A DNA stretch of 64,000 nt from Natrinema salifodinae. GTDB taxonomy: Archaea; Halobacteriota; Halobacteria; Halobacteriales; Natrialbaceae. Below, in pieces: positions 9,408-17,829 of the stretch. The translations under genes were made by a program, and so were the position numbers. The notes beneath the pieces are model-generated. The model did no database searches and was not told where the DNA came from. It worked only from the letters and a program-made list of their open reading frames with translations. Numbering within the stretch: position 1 is the first letter of the stretch; each line of letters starts with the position of its first letter. The stretch spans positions 620,001 to 684,000 of the forward strand of contig NZ_FOIS01000002.1 of the NCBI RefSeq assembly GCF_900110455.1, in the 5' to 3' direction.

Positions 9408-9580
9408 TCGCGGGGCAGACGAACGCGGCGATCGCCAGCACCAGGCGGACCGGTTCGCCGTCTCACACGCGCATTGATTCCCGGATTCGGTTTCGGTTAC
9501 ACCGGCGCACGACCGCACTCGCGACCACGACCGCGACGGCACGCAGCGGCATCGACGGCACTGACGGAGGGATGCAATGA
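9404..9580 (+). CDS. Possible 58-aa bridging ORF between the ferritin-like and sirR genes
   Basis: An ATG at 9404 overlaps the stop of the ferritin-like gene (ATGA). Its frame ends at a TGA that overlaps the sirR start (ATGA again), leaving 58 codons between the two junctions. Double overlap of this kind is typical of coupled genes. The deduced peptide is Arg/Thr/Ala-rich and unlike an acidic halophilic protein, which argues it may be only a translational bridge or chance. No family is recognised. Confidence 0.3.
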   Translation: MIAGQTNAAIASTRRTGSPSHTRIDSRIRFRLHRRTTALATTTATARSGIDGTDGGMQ

Positions 9581-10011
9581 ACACTGCAGATCAGTATCTC
9601 AAGGCGATCTACCTGGCCCAACGCATCGAGGACGGTCCCGCATCGACCGGCATGCTCGCGGATCTGCTGGAGGTGAGTCCGGCGAGCGTCAACGAGATGG
9701 TCGGTAAACTCGAGGACCGCGAACTCGTCGAACACGAGAAGTACAAGGGTGCCAGCCTGACCGACGAGGGGCTCGAGCGCGCCCACAACGCCCTTCAGAC
9801 CTACTGTATCATCGAGCGGTTCCTCGCGAACGTCCTCGAGGTCGAGGAGTTCCGGGACGAGGCCCGTGCCCTCGAAAGCGTCATCGACGATACGGTCGCC
9901 GAACGACTCGACACGATCATCGATCGTCCCGAGCAGTGTCCCGACTGTTTCGACCCCGAGGCGGACTGCTGCGAACTGCTCGAACTCGAAGCCAGCGGCC
10001 ACGCGGACTGA
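9577..10011 (+). CDS. sirR: SirR/DtxR-family metal-dependent transcriptional regulator
   Basis: This 144-residue DtxR/MntR-type repressor has an N-terminal winged helix (NTADQYLKAIYLAQ, then MLADLLEVSPASVNEMVGKLEDRELVEHEKYKGASLT). A dimerisation and metal-binding region (IIERFLANVLEVEEFRDEARALE) follows, where family members usually carry a metal-binding H..E pair. The tail has a cysteine motif, CPDCFDPEADCCEL. Family members bind Mn2+ or Fe2+ and repress uptake or control iron storage genes. It lies at the end of the iron group (sufCBD, ferritin-like), possibly co-transcribed with the ferritin-like gene. The C-rich end is typical of haloarchaeal members. Confidence 0.9.
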   Translation: MNTADQYLKAIYLAQRIEDGPASTGMLADLLEVSPASVNEMVGKLEDRELVEHEKYKGASLTDEGLERAHNALQTYCIIERFLANVLEVEEFRDEARALESVIDDTVAERLDTIIDRPEQCPDCFDPEADCCELLELEASGHAD

Positions 10012-10145
10012 TCGCGACGTCGGTGGTACCCCGCCACTCGCGTCTCGAGTCTCGTTCTCCCGCGCTCACTTGGTAGTCAGATCTCGTCCGATCAGCCCAC
10101 GACCCCAGACCACCGACCCGACACCGCCCGATCACGACCCGCGAC

Positions 10146-11951
10146 TCACGGGTCACGATCGTCGAATCGAACGTACCGCCGTCCGACAAGCGCAGCCGCA
10201 GCGAGGGCGACGATGACCGCGACGCCGAGTCCGATCGGGAACCGCTGCTGGTCGCCCGCCCAATCGGCCTCGAAGACGTCGGCGTAGTAGCCCGCGACGT
10301 CTCGGCCGTGAAGCGCGACGAGTACCTCGCGGTTGTTCTCGAGGGAGTTCGAATTCCAGTTGGCGCTCCCGACGACCGCGATTTCCCGGTCGATCACGAT
10401 CCCCTTTGCGTGAATCTTCTCGAACCGGTCGGTGTCGTCGACCAGGCGAACCGAAATCGAGAGCTCCTCGCGGTCCGCGACGCGTTCGAGGTCGGCCGCG
10501 AGCGCCTCGTTATCGTCGGCGTCGTACCAGGCTGAGCCGAGCAGGAGCCGGACGTCGACGCCGCGGCGCGCCGCGTCGAGGGTCGATTCGAGCAGCGAGA
10601 CGTCGGCGGCGACGGTCGGTTGGACGATGAGAATTTCGTCGTCGGCAGCGGCCAGCAGCGCCTGCAGTCGTCGCTCGGCGTTGTCGGGTGCGACCAAGAG
10701 CTCGGCCGACTCGACGGGGACCGGGTCCGGCTCGTGAGTCGTCGGAAACTCGGTCGCCGAGAGGTCGGCCGACTCGTCGTCGACGAACGAGGTGGTCGCC
10801 CGGTAGTCGTCCCCGGCGACCGTGTCCGGGCCCTCGAAGTCGGCCCGGAAGACCCTCACGAGCTCGTCGGCCAGGCGCTCGTCCTCGAAGCGGACGCCCC
10901 AGCCGCGGCTGCTCTCGCCGCCGACGCCCGCGGGTTTCCAGTTCTCGGTGGTGACCAGCACGCGGTCGTCGGCGACGGCGTACTTGGGGTGGTGATAGCG
11001 GTACCGTGCCCCGTCGCCGCCGACGGCGCGGACGTCCACTCCGGCGGCCTCGAGCGTCTCGATGACGTCGGCGGTCGGCGCCGGCGTGCCGCCGACCGGG
11101 CTCGCTTCGAGGAGGACCGCGACGTCGACCCCGCGCTCGGCGGCGTTCGCGAGCGCCGCTGCGATCGGCTCCGAGGTGACGGTGTAGCCAGCGAGGAGGA
11201 GTCGATCGTCGGCGTCGCGGATCGTCTCGCGGGGAACCTGCGGCGAATCCGGGAGGACAAAGGCCGTCGCCTGGTCGACGTCCGCGGTCGAAACAGGGAG
11301 GCAGGTCGCGTCGCGGGGCCACCACTGCCCGCGGCCGTGGTCCGGGTCGCCAGGCGAAGCGGTTCCGGCCGGTCCGTCGGCGTCCGTAGCCGGTTCCGTC
11401 CGGTACCACCGCTCGGCGGTCGGCGCGCGGTCGTACGCGACCGCGTCGATCGTCGTCGTCCCGTTCCGGAGCCGAAGCTCGTCGCCGTCGGCGGCGAGCT
11501 TGAGGTGGCCGTCGAGTGCGAGCACGGGCGCGTCTGTCAGCGACTCGGTGACGTTCGGAGCCGTGCTCACGGCGACGCGCCCGGATGCGGTCTCGTTCGG
11601 GAGCGTCGCCGTCGTGTGGCCGTCCGTGAGCGTCCAGTTCGCGAGGGCAGTCCCCGGCGGGACCTCGAGGACGGCGAACTCGCCGACGTTGCCGTCGGTC
11701 GTCGGGTTCGGATAGAGGCCGACGATCTGTGGCCCCGCGGACGCCTCGGTTTGGCGTTCGGTCGGGACCGCCGACTCGGCCGCTCGCGGGGGACAGGCAC
11801 GGTCGGTCGCAGTCGCGTTCGGGATCGGCGTCGATCGAGCGGTCACCGAGTCGCTTCGCGGTTCCGTTCCCGGCGGTCCGACGAGCGTCGCGGCGCTCCC
11901 GACGAGCGAACAGACGATGAGAGCGCCGAGAACGACCCGCCGGAGATCCAT
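10146..11951 (-). CDS. Exported phospholipase D-family protein with lamin-tail domain
   Basis: The protein has 601 residues. It starts with a signal peptide (VVLGALIVCSLVGSAATLVG) and ends with a transmembrane anchor (GVAVIVALAAAALVGRRYVR), so it should face outward. Residues about 75-190 resemble a lamin-tail domain (LYPNPTTDGNVGEFAVLE...WTLTDG). Two PLD catalytic HKD motifs follow: HHPKYAVADDRVLVTTENW (about 319) and IHAKGIVIDREIAVVGSANW (about 513). Both keep His, Lys and Asp/Asn, so the enzyme is probably active as a phosphodiesterase, either nuclease or lipase. Lamin-tail plus PLD architecture is often seen in haloarchaeal surface nucleases. It is transcribed alone, convergent with sirR. 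Confidence 0.88.
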   Translation of the reverse strand: MDLRRVVLGALIVCSLVGSAATLVGPPGTEPRSDSVTARSTPIPNATATDRACPPRAAESAVPTERQTEASAGPQIVGLYPNPTTDGNVGEFAVLEVPPGTALANWTLTDGHTTATLPNETASGRVAVSTAPNVTESLTDAPVLALDGHLKLAADGDELRLRNGTTTIDAVAYDRAPTAERWYRTEPATDADGPAGTASPGDPDHGRGQWWPRDATCLPVSTADVDQATAFVLPDSPQVPRETIRDADDRLLLAGYTVTSEPIAAALANAAERGVDVAVLLEASPVGGTPAPTADVIETLEAAGVDVRAVGGDGARYRYHHPKYAVADDRVLVTTENWKPAGVGGESSRGWGVRFEDERLADELVRVFRADFEGPDTVAGDDYRATTSFVDDESADLSATEFPTTHEPDPVPVESAELLVAPDNAERRLQALLAAADDEILIVQPTVAADVSLLESTLDAARRGVDVRLLLGSAWYDADDNEALAADLERVADREELSISVRLVDDTDRFEKIHAKGIVIDREIAVVGSANWNSNSLENNREVLVALHGRDVAGYYADVFEADWAGDQQRFPIGLGVAVIVALAAAALVGRRYVRFDDRDP

Positions 11952-12119
11952 CGCTCCGTTTGGCCGCCTTCCGGTACTTAAACTATCGGCTCATCGACTG
12001 AATTCGAATCGATGGCGATCGTCAGCGGGATCGGGTTGCGAAAACGCAGCGAAACGAAAATCCGTCGAACGGTCGGCTTCGATCGACCGACTCGGAAGGA
12101 GAAGACTACCCGGCAGCCG

Positions 12120-13475
12120 TCAGGCCGCGGGCTCCAAGTCGACGTTCTCGGCCTCGGCCTGGACCAGGTAGGCGCGGTCGTCGTCGTACTCGGCGACAAT
12201 CTCGAGGGCCTCCTGGGTGCCGATGCGGTTGAGCGCCCAGGCGGCACTGGCGCGGACGCGGTCGGACTCGTCGTCGTCGAGGACGTCAGCGAGCGGCTCG
12301 ATGGCGCGGGTGTCGCCGATCAGGCCGAGCGCGCGGGCGGCCCAGCTGCGGACGTCGGCCTCGTCGGCGACCAGCTGCTGGGCGATCGGTTCGACGGCGT
12401 CCTCAGAACCGACCTCGCCGAGCGCGCGGAAGGCCGGCTGCTGGAGGGTCGGGTTGGAGTCGACGTAATCGAGCAGCGCGTCGACGACCTCGTCGTCCGC
12501 GACGCCGATCGTCCCCAGGATTCGCATCGCCGCCTGGTCGCGGCGGTTGGCCTTCTGGAGCATCGGCTCGATGGCCTCCTCGGGGCCCATCCGTTCTAAG
12601 GCCTCCATGCAGTGTTCCTCCATGAAGTCGGAGTCGAACGTCTCCAGAGCCAGGAGGATCATGTCGACGTTGCCCCGCTTCTCGTGGACCTTGAGCGCGT
12701 GCCACTCCGGCGGGAAGTCCTTGACGTGGTCGAGCACGTCGTAGTAGCCCTCGCGGCGGAGCTGTTCGCGGACCGCGAGGTCGGACCACTCGGTCGCGTC
12801 GTCGATGTCGCTTTGGAGGTCGTCGGTTGCCTCGAGCAGGCCGGCGATGGTCTCGGCGTCGTCGTCCGCGTCGAGTTCGGCGTCCTCGACCGCCGCGACC
12901 GCGTCGTCGAGGGTCGCGTCGAGTTGCTCGGGGACGTCGTCACCTTCGTCGACCAGCGAGACCGATCCGCCGAGCAGGTCGTTGAATTCGTCGAGGAAGT
13001 CGTCGACCGCCTCGATCAGTTCGGCGTTCCCCTCCTCGGTCCAGCGGGTGCCCGTGATCGTGCCGCTGGCGTCTTCGATCTCGTCGACGACGTCTTCGCC
13101 GTAGGGCCCGCGCTGGTCCTCGAGGTCGGATTCGAGATCGGAGACATCGCTCTCGATCTCGTCGTAGCGCTCCTGGAGTTCCTCTTCGGGTGCGGGCTCT
13201 TCGTCTTCCTCGTCTTCGTCCTCGTCGGTCTCCGGCGGCTCCGGAATCTCGACGGTCTCGAGGTCCTCGCGGAACGAGTCGATGTCGGCCTCGACGACGT
13301 CGAGATCGTCTTCGGTCTCGGCCGCCTCCAGGTCCGCCTGTAAGTCCTCGAGGTCGGCCGCCAGGTCCTCGAGCCGGTCGTCGATCGCCTCGAGATCGAC
13401 TGACTCCTCCTCGTCCGGTTGCTCGTCCGCTTCTCCGGCGGCTGCGTCGTCACCGGTCGCCTCGTCCTCACTCAT
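12120..13475 (-). CDS. HEAT-repeat protein with acidic coiled N-terminus
   Basis: The protein has about 451 residues. The first 220 are extremely acidic and heptad-like (EAIDDRLEDLAADLEDLQADLE and similar), predicted to form a coiled coil. The C-terminal half carries at least five HEAT/PBS-lyase-type repeats, for example ALERMGPEEAIEPMLQKA, AFRALGEVGSEDAVEPIAQQ, AARALGLIGDTRAIEPLADVL and AAWALNRIGTQEALEIV. Such repeats are protein-interaction scaffolds. The ATG at 13475 (MSEDEATG) is preferred over 13502, which would add a short Ser/Arg-rich leader. No catalytic residues are seen, so the partner is unknown. Confidence 0.85.
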   Translation of the reverse strand: MSEDEATGDDAAAGEADEQPDEEESVDLEAIDDRLEDLAADLEDLQADLEAAETEDDLDVVEADIDSFREDLETVEIPEPPETDEDEDEEDEEPAPEEELQERYDEIESDVSDLESDLEDQRGPYGEDVVDEIEDASGTITGTRWTEEGNAELIEAVDDFLDEFNDLLGGSVSLVDEGDDVPEQLDATLDDAVAAVEDAELDADDDAETIAGLLEATDDLQSDIDDATEWSDLAVREQLRREGYYDVLDHVKDFPPEWHALKVHEKRGNVDMILLALETFDSDFMEEHCMEALERMGPEEAIEPMLQKANRRDQAAMRILGTIGVADDEVVDALLDYVDSNPTLQQPAFRALGEVGSEDAVEPIAQQLVADEADVRSWAARALGLIGDTRAIEPLADVLDDDESDRVRASAAWALNRIGTQEALEIVAEYDDDRAYLVQAEAENVDLEPAA

Positions 13476-13541
13476 GCTCCCACCTCGGGACGACGCCGAC
13501 ACGTGACAGTGTGCATACCGTAGGGTCGTTCCAGCACGGCC

Positions 13542-14270
13542 CTAAGCGTTTCCATGCACGTCGACTTCCTCCGCCGGCTGGCCGTCCTCGCGCCAGTAGA
13601 ACCAGGGACTGAGCGTCATGTAGGCCAGGCCGAGCGTCAGGAGGGCGTAGGGGAACGTCCGGCCGGCGAAATCGGGGATGAGGACGGCCAGGACGTGGAC
13701 GACGCCCATGATGGCGGCGTCGCGAGCGAGCAAGTCGGGGTACCGGATCCGCGAGACCATCAGGTAACAGAACGCAGCGGTGACCGCGAGCACGAGCCAC
13801 GGCTGGGTCTCGTGGGCGAGGATCGCCGCGCCGAGCACCGTCGCGGCCAGCGTCGTCTGGACGCCCTCGGTGTAACTGCCGGAGATGTCGTAGGCGGTGT
13901 ACATCCCGAGGCGGGTGACGGCCATCGCGACGAACAGTGCACAGACGGCCGTCGCAACCAGGAATTCGGTCGAAATTGCGTCGGTTCCTATCGCTGGGCC
14001 GTCGGTGACGACGACAAAGGAGAGGACGGCGGGGGCGACCGCGAAGGAGGCCACGTCGGCGAGCGAGTCTAAGTACGGGCCGGCGTCAGTGCCGCCGTAC
14101 CGGCGCGCGAGGATGCCGTCGAGGCCGTCCGCGACCGCCGCCAGGAGGATCAGGCGGGCGGCGAGGTCGATGTCGACGGCGGCGACGACGACCGCGACGA
14201 ACCCCAGGGCGGCGTTGGCGATCGTTACCGCGTCGGCGACGCCGAGTCGACCGACGAACCGGGGGAGCAT
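13542..14270 (-). CDS. pssA: CDP-alcohol phosphatidyltransferase, probable archaetidylserine synthase
   Basis: This 242-residue integral membrane enzyme of phospholipid head-group synthesis carries the CDP-alcohol signature DGLDGILARRYGGTDAGPYL followed by DSLAD (about residues 48-72), with all the Asp residues that bind the metal ion and CDP. About seven hydrophobic helices follow. In archaea this family member transfers archaetidyl from CDP-archaeol to L-serine. Serine as substrate is inferred from PssA-like length and helix pattern, since inositol and glycerol enzymes share the signature. Transcribed alone; the neighbouring cupredoxin gene is divergent. Confidence 0.85.
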   Translation of the reverse strand: MLPRFVGRLGVADAVTIANAALGFVAVVVAAVDIDLAARLILLAAVADGLDGILARRYGGTDAGPYLDSLADVASFAVAPAVLSFVVVTDGPAIGTDAISTEFLVATAVCALFVAMAVTRLGMYTAYDISGSYTEGVQTTLAATVLGAAILAHETQPWLVLAVTAAFCYLMVSRIRYPDLLARDAAIMGVVHVLAVLIPDFAGRTFPYALLTLGLAYMTLSPWFYWREDGQPAEEVDVHGNA

Positions 14271-14379
14271 ATCGCGGATTCGACGGGGAGCTACCTTACG
14301 TGTTTTCGTTTCCCGACCGCCGGCTCGATTTCGAGAACTGAACCGGGGCGGTTATACCGCGACTGTCCTAAGATCCGGT

Positions 14380-14817
14380 ATGCACCGGCGCGCCTATCTC
14401 GCCGCCGTCGGCACCGCCGCGTCGACCGGCCTGGCGGGGTGTTCGTCCGCGCTCAACGTTCTCGGGGACGACCCCTGCACCGGCGAGAACTGCCACATCG
14501 GGATGAGCCGTACCGAGTTCCTCCCCGAGGTCTACGAGGTGACCGTCGGCGACACCGTCATCTGGAAGAACACGAGCGAGGCCGACCACACCGTCACGGC
14601 CTACGAGTCGCGCATTCCCGACGGCGCCGACTACTTCGCCACCGGCGACTTCGACGACCAGGCGAGCGCCTACGACGCCTGGCACGACGACCGCGGCGGT
14701 CGCCTGGCGCCCCGGGAGACGTTCGAGTACACCTTCGAGGTGCCCGGAACCTACGAGTACTACTGCATTCCACACGAGCGGGCCGAGATGGTCGGCGAGA
14801 TCGTCGTCACCGAGTAA
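14380..14817 (+). CDS. Cupredoxin (halocyanin-like) lipoprotein
   Basis: This is a 145-residue secreted blue-copper-domain protein. The N-terminus MHRRAYLAAVG has a twin-arginine motif and a lipobox ending LAGC (Cys at about 20), so it should be lipid-anchored outside the membrane. The cupredoxin fold spans about 45-145. Candidate copper ligands are His in EADHTVTAY and the Cys-His-Met set in YYCIPHERAEMVGEI. Family members carry electrons between membrane complexes. A TTATACC element about 25 nt upstream supports a leaderless start at 14380; the frame is open much further upstream but overlaps the divergent pssA gene. Confidence 0.9.
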   Translation: MHRRAYLAAVGTAASTGLAGCSSALNVLGDDPCTGENCHIGMSRTEFLPEVYEVTVGDTVIWKNTSEADHTVTAYESRIPDGADYFATGDFDDQASAYDAWHDDRGGRLAPRETFEYTFEVPGTYEYYCIPHERAEMVGEIVVTE

Positions 14818-14960
14818 TCCGCGGTCCGTCGTTTGTAGTCCATAATTCGTAACCCGTAATCCGTAACCGGACGCCGAGTCGCGGACTCGCCGCTCGCGGC
14901 ACTCCTGTCGGCACGGGACATCTCAAAGAAAAGGCGTTGCAGCGAAATCGGCGTCTGCGA

Positions 14961-15596
14961 TCAGGCCGCGACGTCGTCTTCGTCGACGTCGACCGCGGTC
15001 GCTTCCTCTTCGGCGACTTCCTCGGGGTGAGCCTCGAGGGTGGCCTTCTGGATCTCGACGCGGCGCAGCGGGTAGATCGTCTTGGCCTCGCCGTAGATCG
15101 CCGAGGAGAGACGGCCTTCGACGACGCTGTCGATAAGCTCCTCGAAGGTCCGCTCGGCGGCGGCCTCTTCGATCATCTCGACCATCTGCTCGCGGATGGC
15201 CTTCTCCTGGCTCGCGTCGGCCTTCTTGGTCGTGAAGGCGACGGGCTGGATCTGGACCCGGTAGTCGTCCGTCGTGAGGACGGTGACGTAGGCCTCGATC
15301 TTCGAGGCGCCACGTCGGACCAGCGAGCGCAGGTAGTCACGGGTCAGGGAGTGCTCCTTGAACTCCGTGTAGGCGCTGTCGCTGCCGACGTCGGTGATCT
15401 TGAAGGTCAGCTTCGTGTTGTTCTCGCTGGCGCTGTCGTTGAGTTCGCCAAGCGTCGTTTCGATGGTCCGGCCGTAGACCTTGTCCGGTTCGTCAGCGGG
15501 CGTCTCACCGAGTTCCTGGCGGTCGAACTGTTCGGGTGCCAGGACGGTGTACCACCGCTTTTCCTGTTTCGCGCGTGAGACTGATCGTTCACTCAT
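14961..15596 (-). CDS. rps3ae: 30S ribosomal protein eS1 (S3Ae)
   Basis: The protein has 211 residues and is the archaeal/eukaryotic small-subunit protein eS1. Characteristic stretches are KRWYTVLAPEQFDRQELGET at the N-terminus, YGRTIETTLGEL, TKLTFKITDVGSDSAYT and the C-terminal YPLRRVEIQKATLEAHPEE. It ends with an acidic tail common in haloarchaeal orthologues. It is the last gene of the uS15, RecJ-like, Pcc1, eS1 operon. Its ATG overlaps the Pcc1 stop by four bases, implying coupled translation. Confidence 0.96.
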   Translation of the reverse strand: MSERSVSRAKQEKRWYTVLAPEQFDRQELGETPADEPDKVYGRTIETTLGELNDSASENNTKLTFKITDVGSDSAYTEFKEHSLTRDYLRSLVRRGASKIEAYVTVLTTDDYRVQIQPVAFTTKKADASQEKAIREQMVEMIEEAAAERTFEELIDSVVEGRLSSAIYGEAKTIYPLRRVEIQKATLEAHPEEVAEEEATAVDVDEDDVAA

Positions 15597-15928
15597 TGTG
15601 TATCGTGTGCTGTGTCGCTGTCGGTGTCGGACACAGATCCCGTGTCCGTCGGGTGGCGTGCGGTTCGTGCGTTGGTCGCGACGTCGATCGCGACTTCGAG
15701 GTTGACCACGTAGTCGTCGACCGTCGATCGGAGTCCGCTGGTCGTCTCGCGCTCGATGCGCGTGACGACCGTCCCTGCACCGTCGTCGGCTCCGTCTTCG
15801 GTGTCGGCCACTTCTGGCGTCTCGCGTTCGACGGTCGTCGTCATCTCGGCGGTGTTGTCGGGACTGAGCGCCCGCGCGACGAGCACGGGGTCGTCGCAGT
15901 CCGTCCGAATCGTCGCTTTCCGGCTCAT
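15593..15928 (-). CDS. pcc1: KEOPS complex subunit Pcc1
   Basis: This 111-residue protein begins MSRKATIRTDCDDPVLVARA, followed by LSPDNTAEM, with a C-terminal helix containing STVDDYVVNLEVAI, the pattern of Pcc1. Pcc1 dimers scaffold the KEOPS complex (Kae1-Bud32-Cgi121) that makes t6A37 in ANN-decoding tRNAs. A central acidic, low-complexity loop is an insertion. The start at 15928 is set by the four-base ATGA overlap with the upstream RecJ-like gene; the frame runs open further upstream only because it shadows that gene. It also overlaps eS1 by four bases. Confidence 0.88.
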   Translation of the reverse strand: MSRKATIRTDCDDPVLVARALSPDNTAEMTTTVERETPEVADTEDGADDGAGTVVTRIERETTSGLRSTVDDYVVNLEVAIDVATNARTARHPTDTGSVSDTDSDTAHDTQ

Positions 15929-17103
15929 AACAGTTCCCTCACCGTCGCGATGATTGTCGACTCGTCGGTCTCGGGGTCGAATCGCAGGTAGCCGCGGCGA
16001 TGGCCGACGTCGTACGCGCCGCCGAGTTCGCGGGCGACGCCCTCGACGGTCGCGCCGAGGGACTCGGCCTGGCGGGTCGCGATCGCGGCGTCTCCGTCGC
16101 CGATGGCGAGGACGGTCGGTTCCGGCGACCGGTAGGCCGCCGCGATCCGAGCGACCGCCTCGACGGGCCCGTCCTCGTCGTCGATCCCGACGACGAACAG
16201 CCCGTCGTAGCGGCCGGTCGACGCCGCGTCGAGCGCCTCGTGGGCGCGACGGCCGTACTTCCGCCAGGCGTCGAGCGCCGGCGCGCGGACGTCGTGTCCC
16301 ATCGCGAGTGCGGTGCCCGTACCGGGTTCGGCCCGGGCCGTCGCATCGAGCACGTCGGCGAAGCCGCCCAGCGTCGCGAAGACGCCGTCGGGCGTCGCGT
16401 ACGGCCGCAACGCCCGCGCGATCGATTCCGATGTCGCGTCGGACGACTCGTCGGCGCCGACGACGTCGAGGGCGACCAGCGAGCCGAGCTCGCGGTGGTC
16501 GTCCGCGTCGAACGCCGCGGGATCGTCGCCGACCGCGTCGCCGATGGCCTCGCGTGCCGCGTCGGGATCGCCCGACCACGGCGCACGCAGGAGCGTCGAG
16601 GACGCGAGTCCGTCGACCGGGTTCGCGGTTGGCACCGCGACTCCCGGCCGGCGCTCGACGAGGCCGCGTTCGCGCGCGGTCTCGAGGAGCCACTCGCTCT
16701 CGCCGGCGCCCGGCTGGCCGCCGCCGGCGACCAGGCCGGCGAGCGCACAGACCGGATCCGGCGTTGCGCCGAGTTCGCGGACGAGATCGACCGCTTCGAG
16801 CGTCGCGGGGCGATCGACCGCCGGGAGCTGGACGAGATTCGAAGCTGCGTCCGCGTCGGCGGTCCCGACGACGACCGTCGCGTCGCCCTCCGCCGTCGGC
16901 GCTCGGACGCGTTCGGATCGCTCCGTGACCGTCCGGCCGACCGTCACCTGAAACGGCGTGTCGCGGTCGGCCAGGGCCGTCGCGAGAAGCCCCGTTGCGG
17001 CGAGCGCGTCGCCGTCTGCGCGGGCGACGATGCGGACGAAGCCGGCGCTCTCGAGTGCGCTCGTGGCGGACGCCGGCTCGGCGGATCGACCCTCGGTGGC
17101 CAT
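15925..17103 (-). CDS. RecJ/DHH-superfamily protein, apparently without the DHH catalytic motif
   Basis: The 392-residue protein resembles archaeal RecJ-like (DHH phosphoesterase) proteins that are linked to ribosomal protein genes. The N-terminal segment RIVARADGDALAATGLLATA matches motif I (usually DxDG), VVVGTADADAA may be motif II, and the C-terminal ELGGAYDVGHRRGYLRF resembles the DHHA1 substrate-binding GGH region. No DHH triplet is found between them, so nuclease activity is doubtful. It overlaps pcc1 by four bases and follows uS15 by 16 bp. Related archaeal proteins act in replisome or repair complexes; the role here is inference. Confidence 0.8.
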   Translation of the reverse strand: MATEGRSAEPASATSALESAGFVRIVARADGDALAATGLLATALADRDTPFQVTVGRTVTERSERVRAPTAEGDATVVVGTADADAASNLVQLPAVDRPATLEAVDLVRELGATPDPVCALAGLVAGGGQPGAGESEWLLETARERGLVERRPGVAVPTANPVDGLASSTLLRAPWSGDPDAAREAIGDAVGDDPAAFDADDHRELGSLVALDVVGADESSDATSESIARALRPYATPDGVFATLGGFADVLDATARAEPGTGTALAMGHDVRAPALDAWRKYGRRAHEALDAASTGRYDGLFVVGIDDEDGPVEAVARIAAAYRSPEPTVLAIGDGDAAIATRQAESLGATVEGVARELGGAYDVGHRRGYLRFDPETDESTIIATVRELL

Positions 17104-17119
17104 GCGAGTATAGTGTTAG

Positions 17120-17590
17120 TTACTCGTCCTCGAGCAGCTCCGTCGCGACCTCGTAGGAGTACGCGAAGTCCGGCTCGAGCTCGTCGCCGCGGTAGTAGTC
17201 GACCAGACGGCGCACCTTCGACTCGGTGTTCTGCAGGGCGCGCTTGTTCTGGTGGTCCTGGGGATTCTCCTGGACGTGCTCGCGCAGGCGCACGGCGCGC
17301 TCCATGAGGTTCCGAAGGTCCTCGGGGATATCGGACGTGGCGTCGTTCTCCTCGAGAATCTCGGTGATCTTCTTCCCGGTCGCCAGCTTGACGTCCGGGA
17401 CGGGCGTGCCGGTGACGCCTTCGTCACGCAGCTTCATCCCGATCTGGCTGGGTTCGTAGCCCTGCTCTGCCAGTTCGACGACCCGATCTTCGATGTCTTC
17501 GGGGTCGACGTCGCTCCACTCCGGCGGTTCGTCTGCCGACGGCTTGTCCGAACCGGACGAGCCGCGGCGGCGGGTGTGCATTCGTGCCAT
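17120..17590 (-). CDS. rps15: 30S ribosomal protein uS15
   Basis: This 156-residue archaeal-type uS15 starts MARMHTRRRGSSGSDKP, then has the archaeal N-terminal extension (EDIEDRVVELAEQGYEPSQIGMKL) and the core rRNA-binding helices (RNLMERAVRLREHVQENPQD, KRALQNTESKVRRLVDYY). It is the first gene of the uS15, RecJ-like, Pcc1, eS1 operon. The start at 17590 is chosen because the MARMHTRRRG opening is conserved and the upstream extension in frame is not protein-like. A strong inverted repeat lies 38 nt before the start codon. Confidence 0.96.
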   Translation of the reverse strand: MARMHTRRRGSSGSDKPSADEPPEWSDVDPEDIEDRVVELAEQGYEPSQIGMKLRDEGVTGTPVPDVKLATGKKITEILEENDATSDIPEDLRNLMERAVRLREHVQENPQDHQNKRALQNTESKVRRLVDYYRGDELEPDFAYSYEVATELLEDE

Positions 17591-17627
17591 TGTTGAGGAT
17601 AGGAACCGCACTGACCGCTCCGTACGC

Positions 17628-17649
17628 GACAGTCGGGGCTCCGACTGTC
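17628..17649. promoter_or_regulatory. Perfect 9-bp hairpin upstream of rps15
   Basis: GACAGTCGG (17628-17636) and CCGACTGTC (17641-17649) are perfectly complementary around a 4-nt loop. The hairpin would sit in the 5' leader of the ribosomal operon mRNA. It could be a leader structure for autoregulation or simply mRNA processing. No T-run follows, so a terminator is less likely. Confidence 0.45.
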
Positions 17650-17829
17650 CGTGCACTTCCGCAATCCCAAGCCGTCCGGAACAGTGGACGGCGGAGTCAG
17701 ATTTGCGGCCGTGCGCTTCCCACTCATCTCTTCGTTCGGACGAACTAAAGGGTTTCTAGACCGGCACCGTGGCCGCTGCTCGGACGCCGGTCGAAGCGTC
17801 CCTCGCGGCTCGCACCGCCGATCCGGGCC

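Noticed and set aside
14821-14960. CGTAAT/CCGTAA repeats after the cupredoxin gene
   Set aside because: Very short, simple repeats in an intergenic gap with no further structure.
15929-16693. Upstream extension of the Pcc1 frame to 366 codons
   Set aside because: It is the shadow of the RecJ-like gene. The four-base overlap sets the Pcc1 start at 15928.
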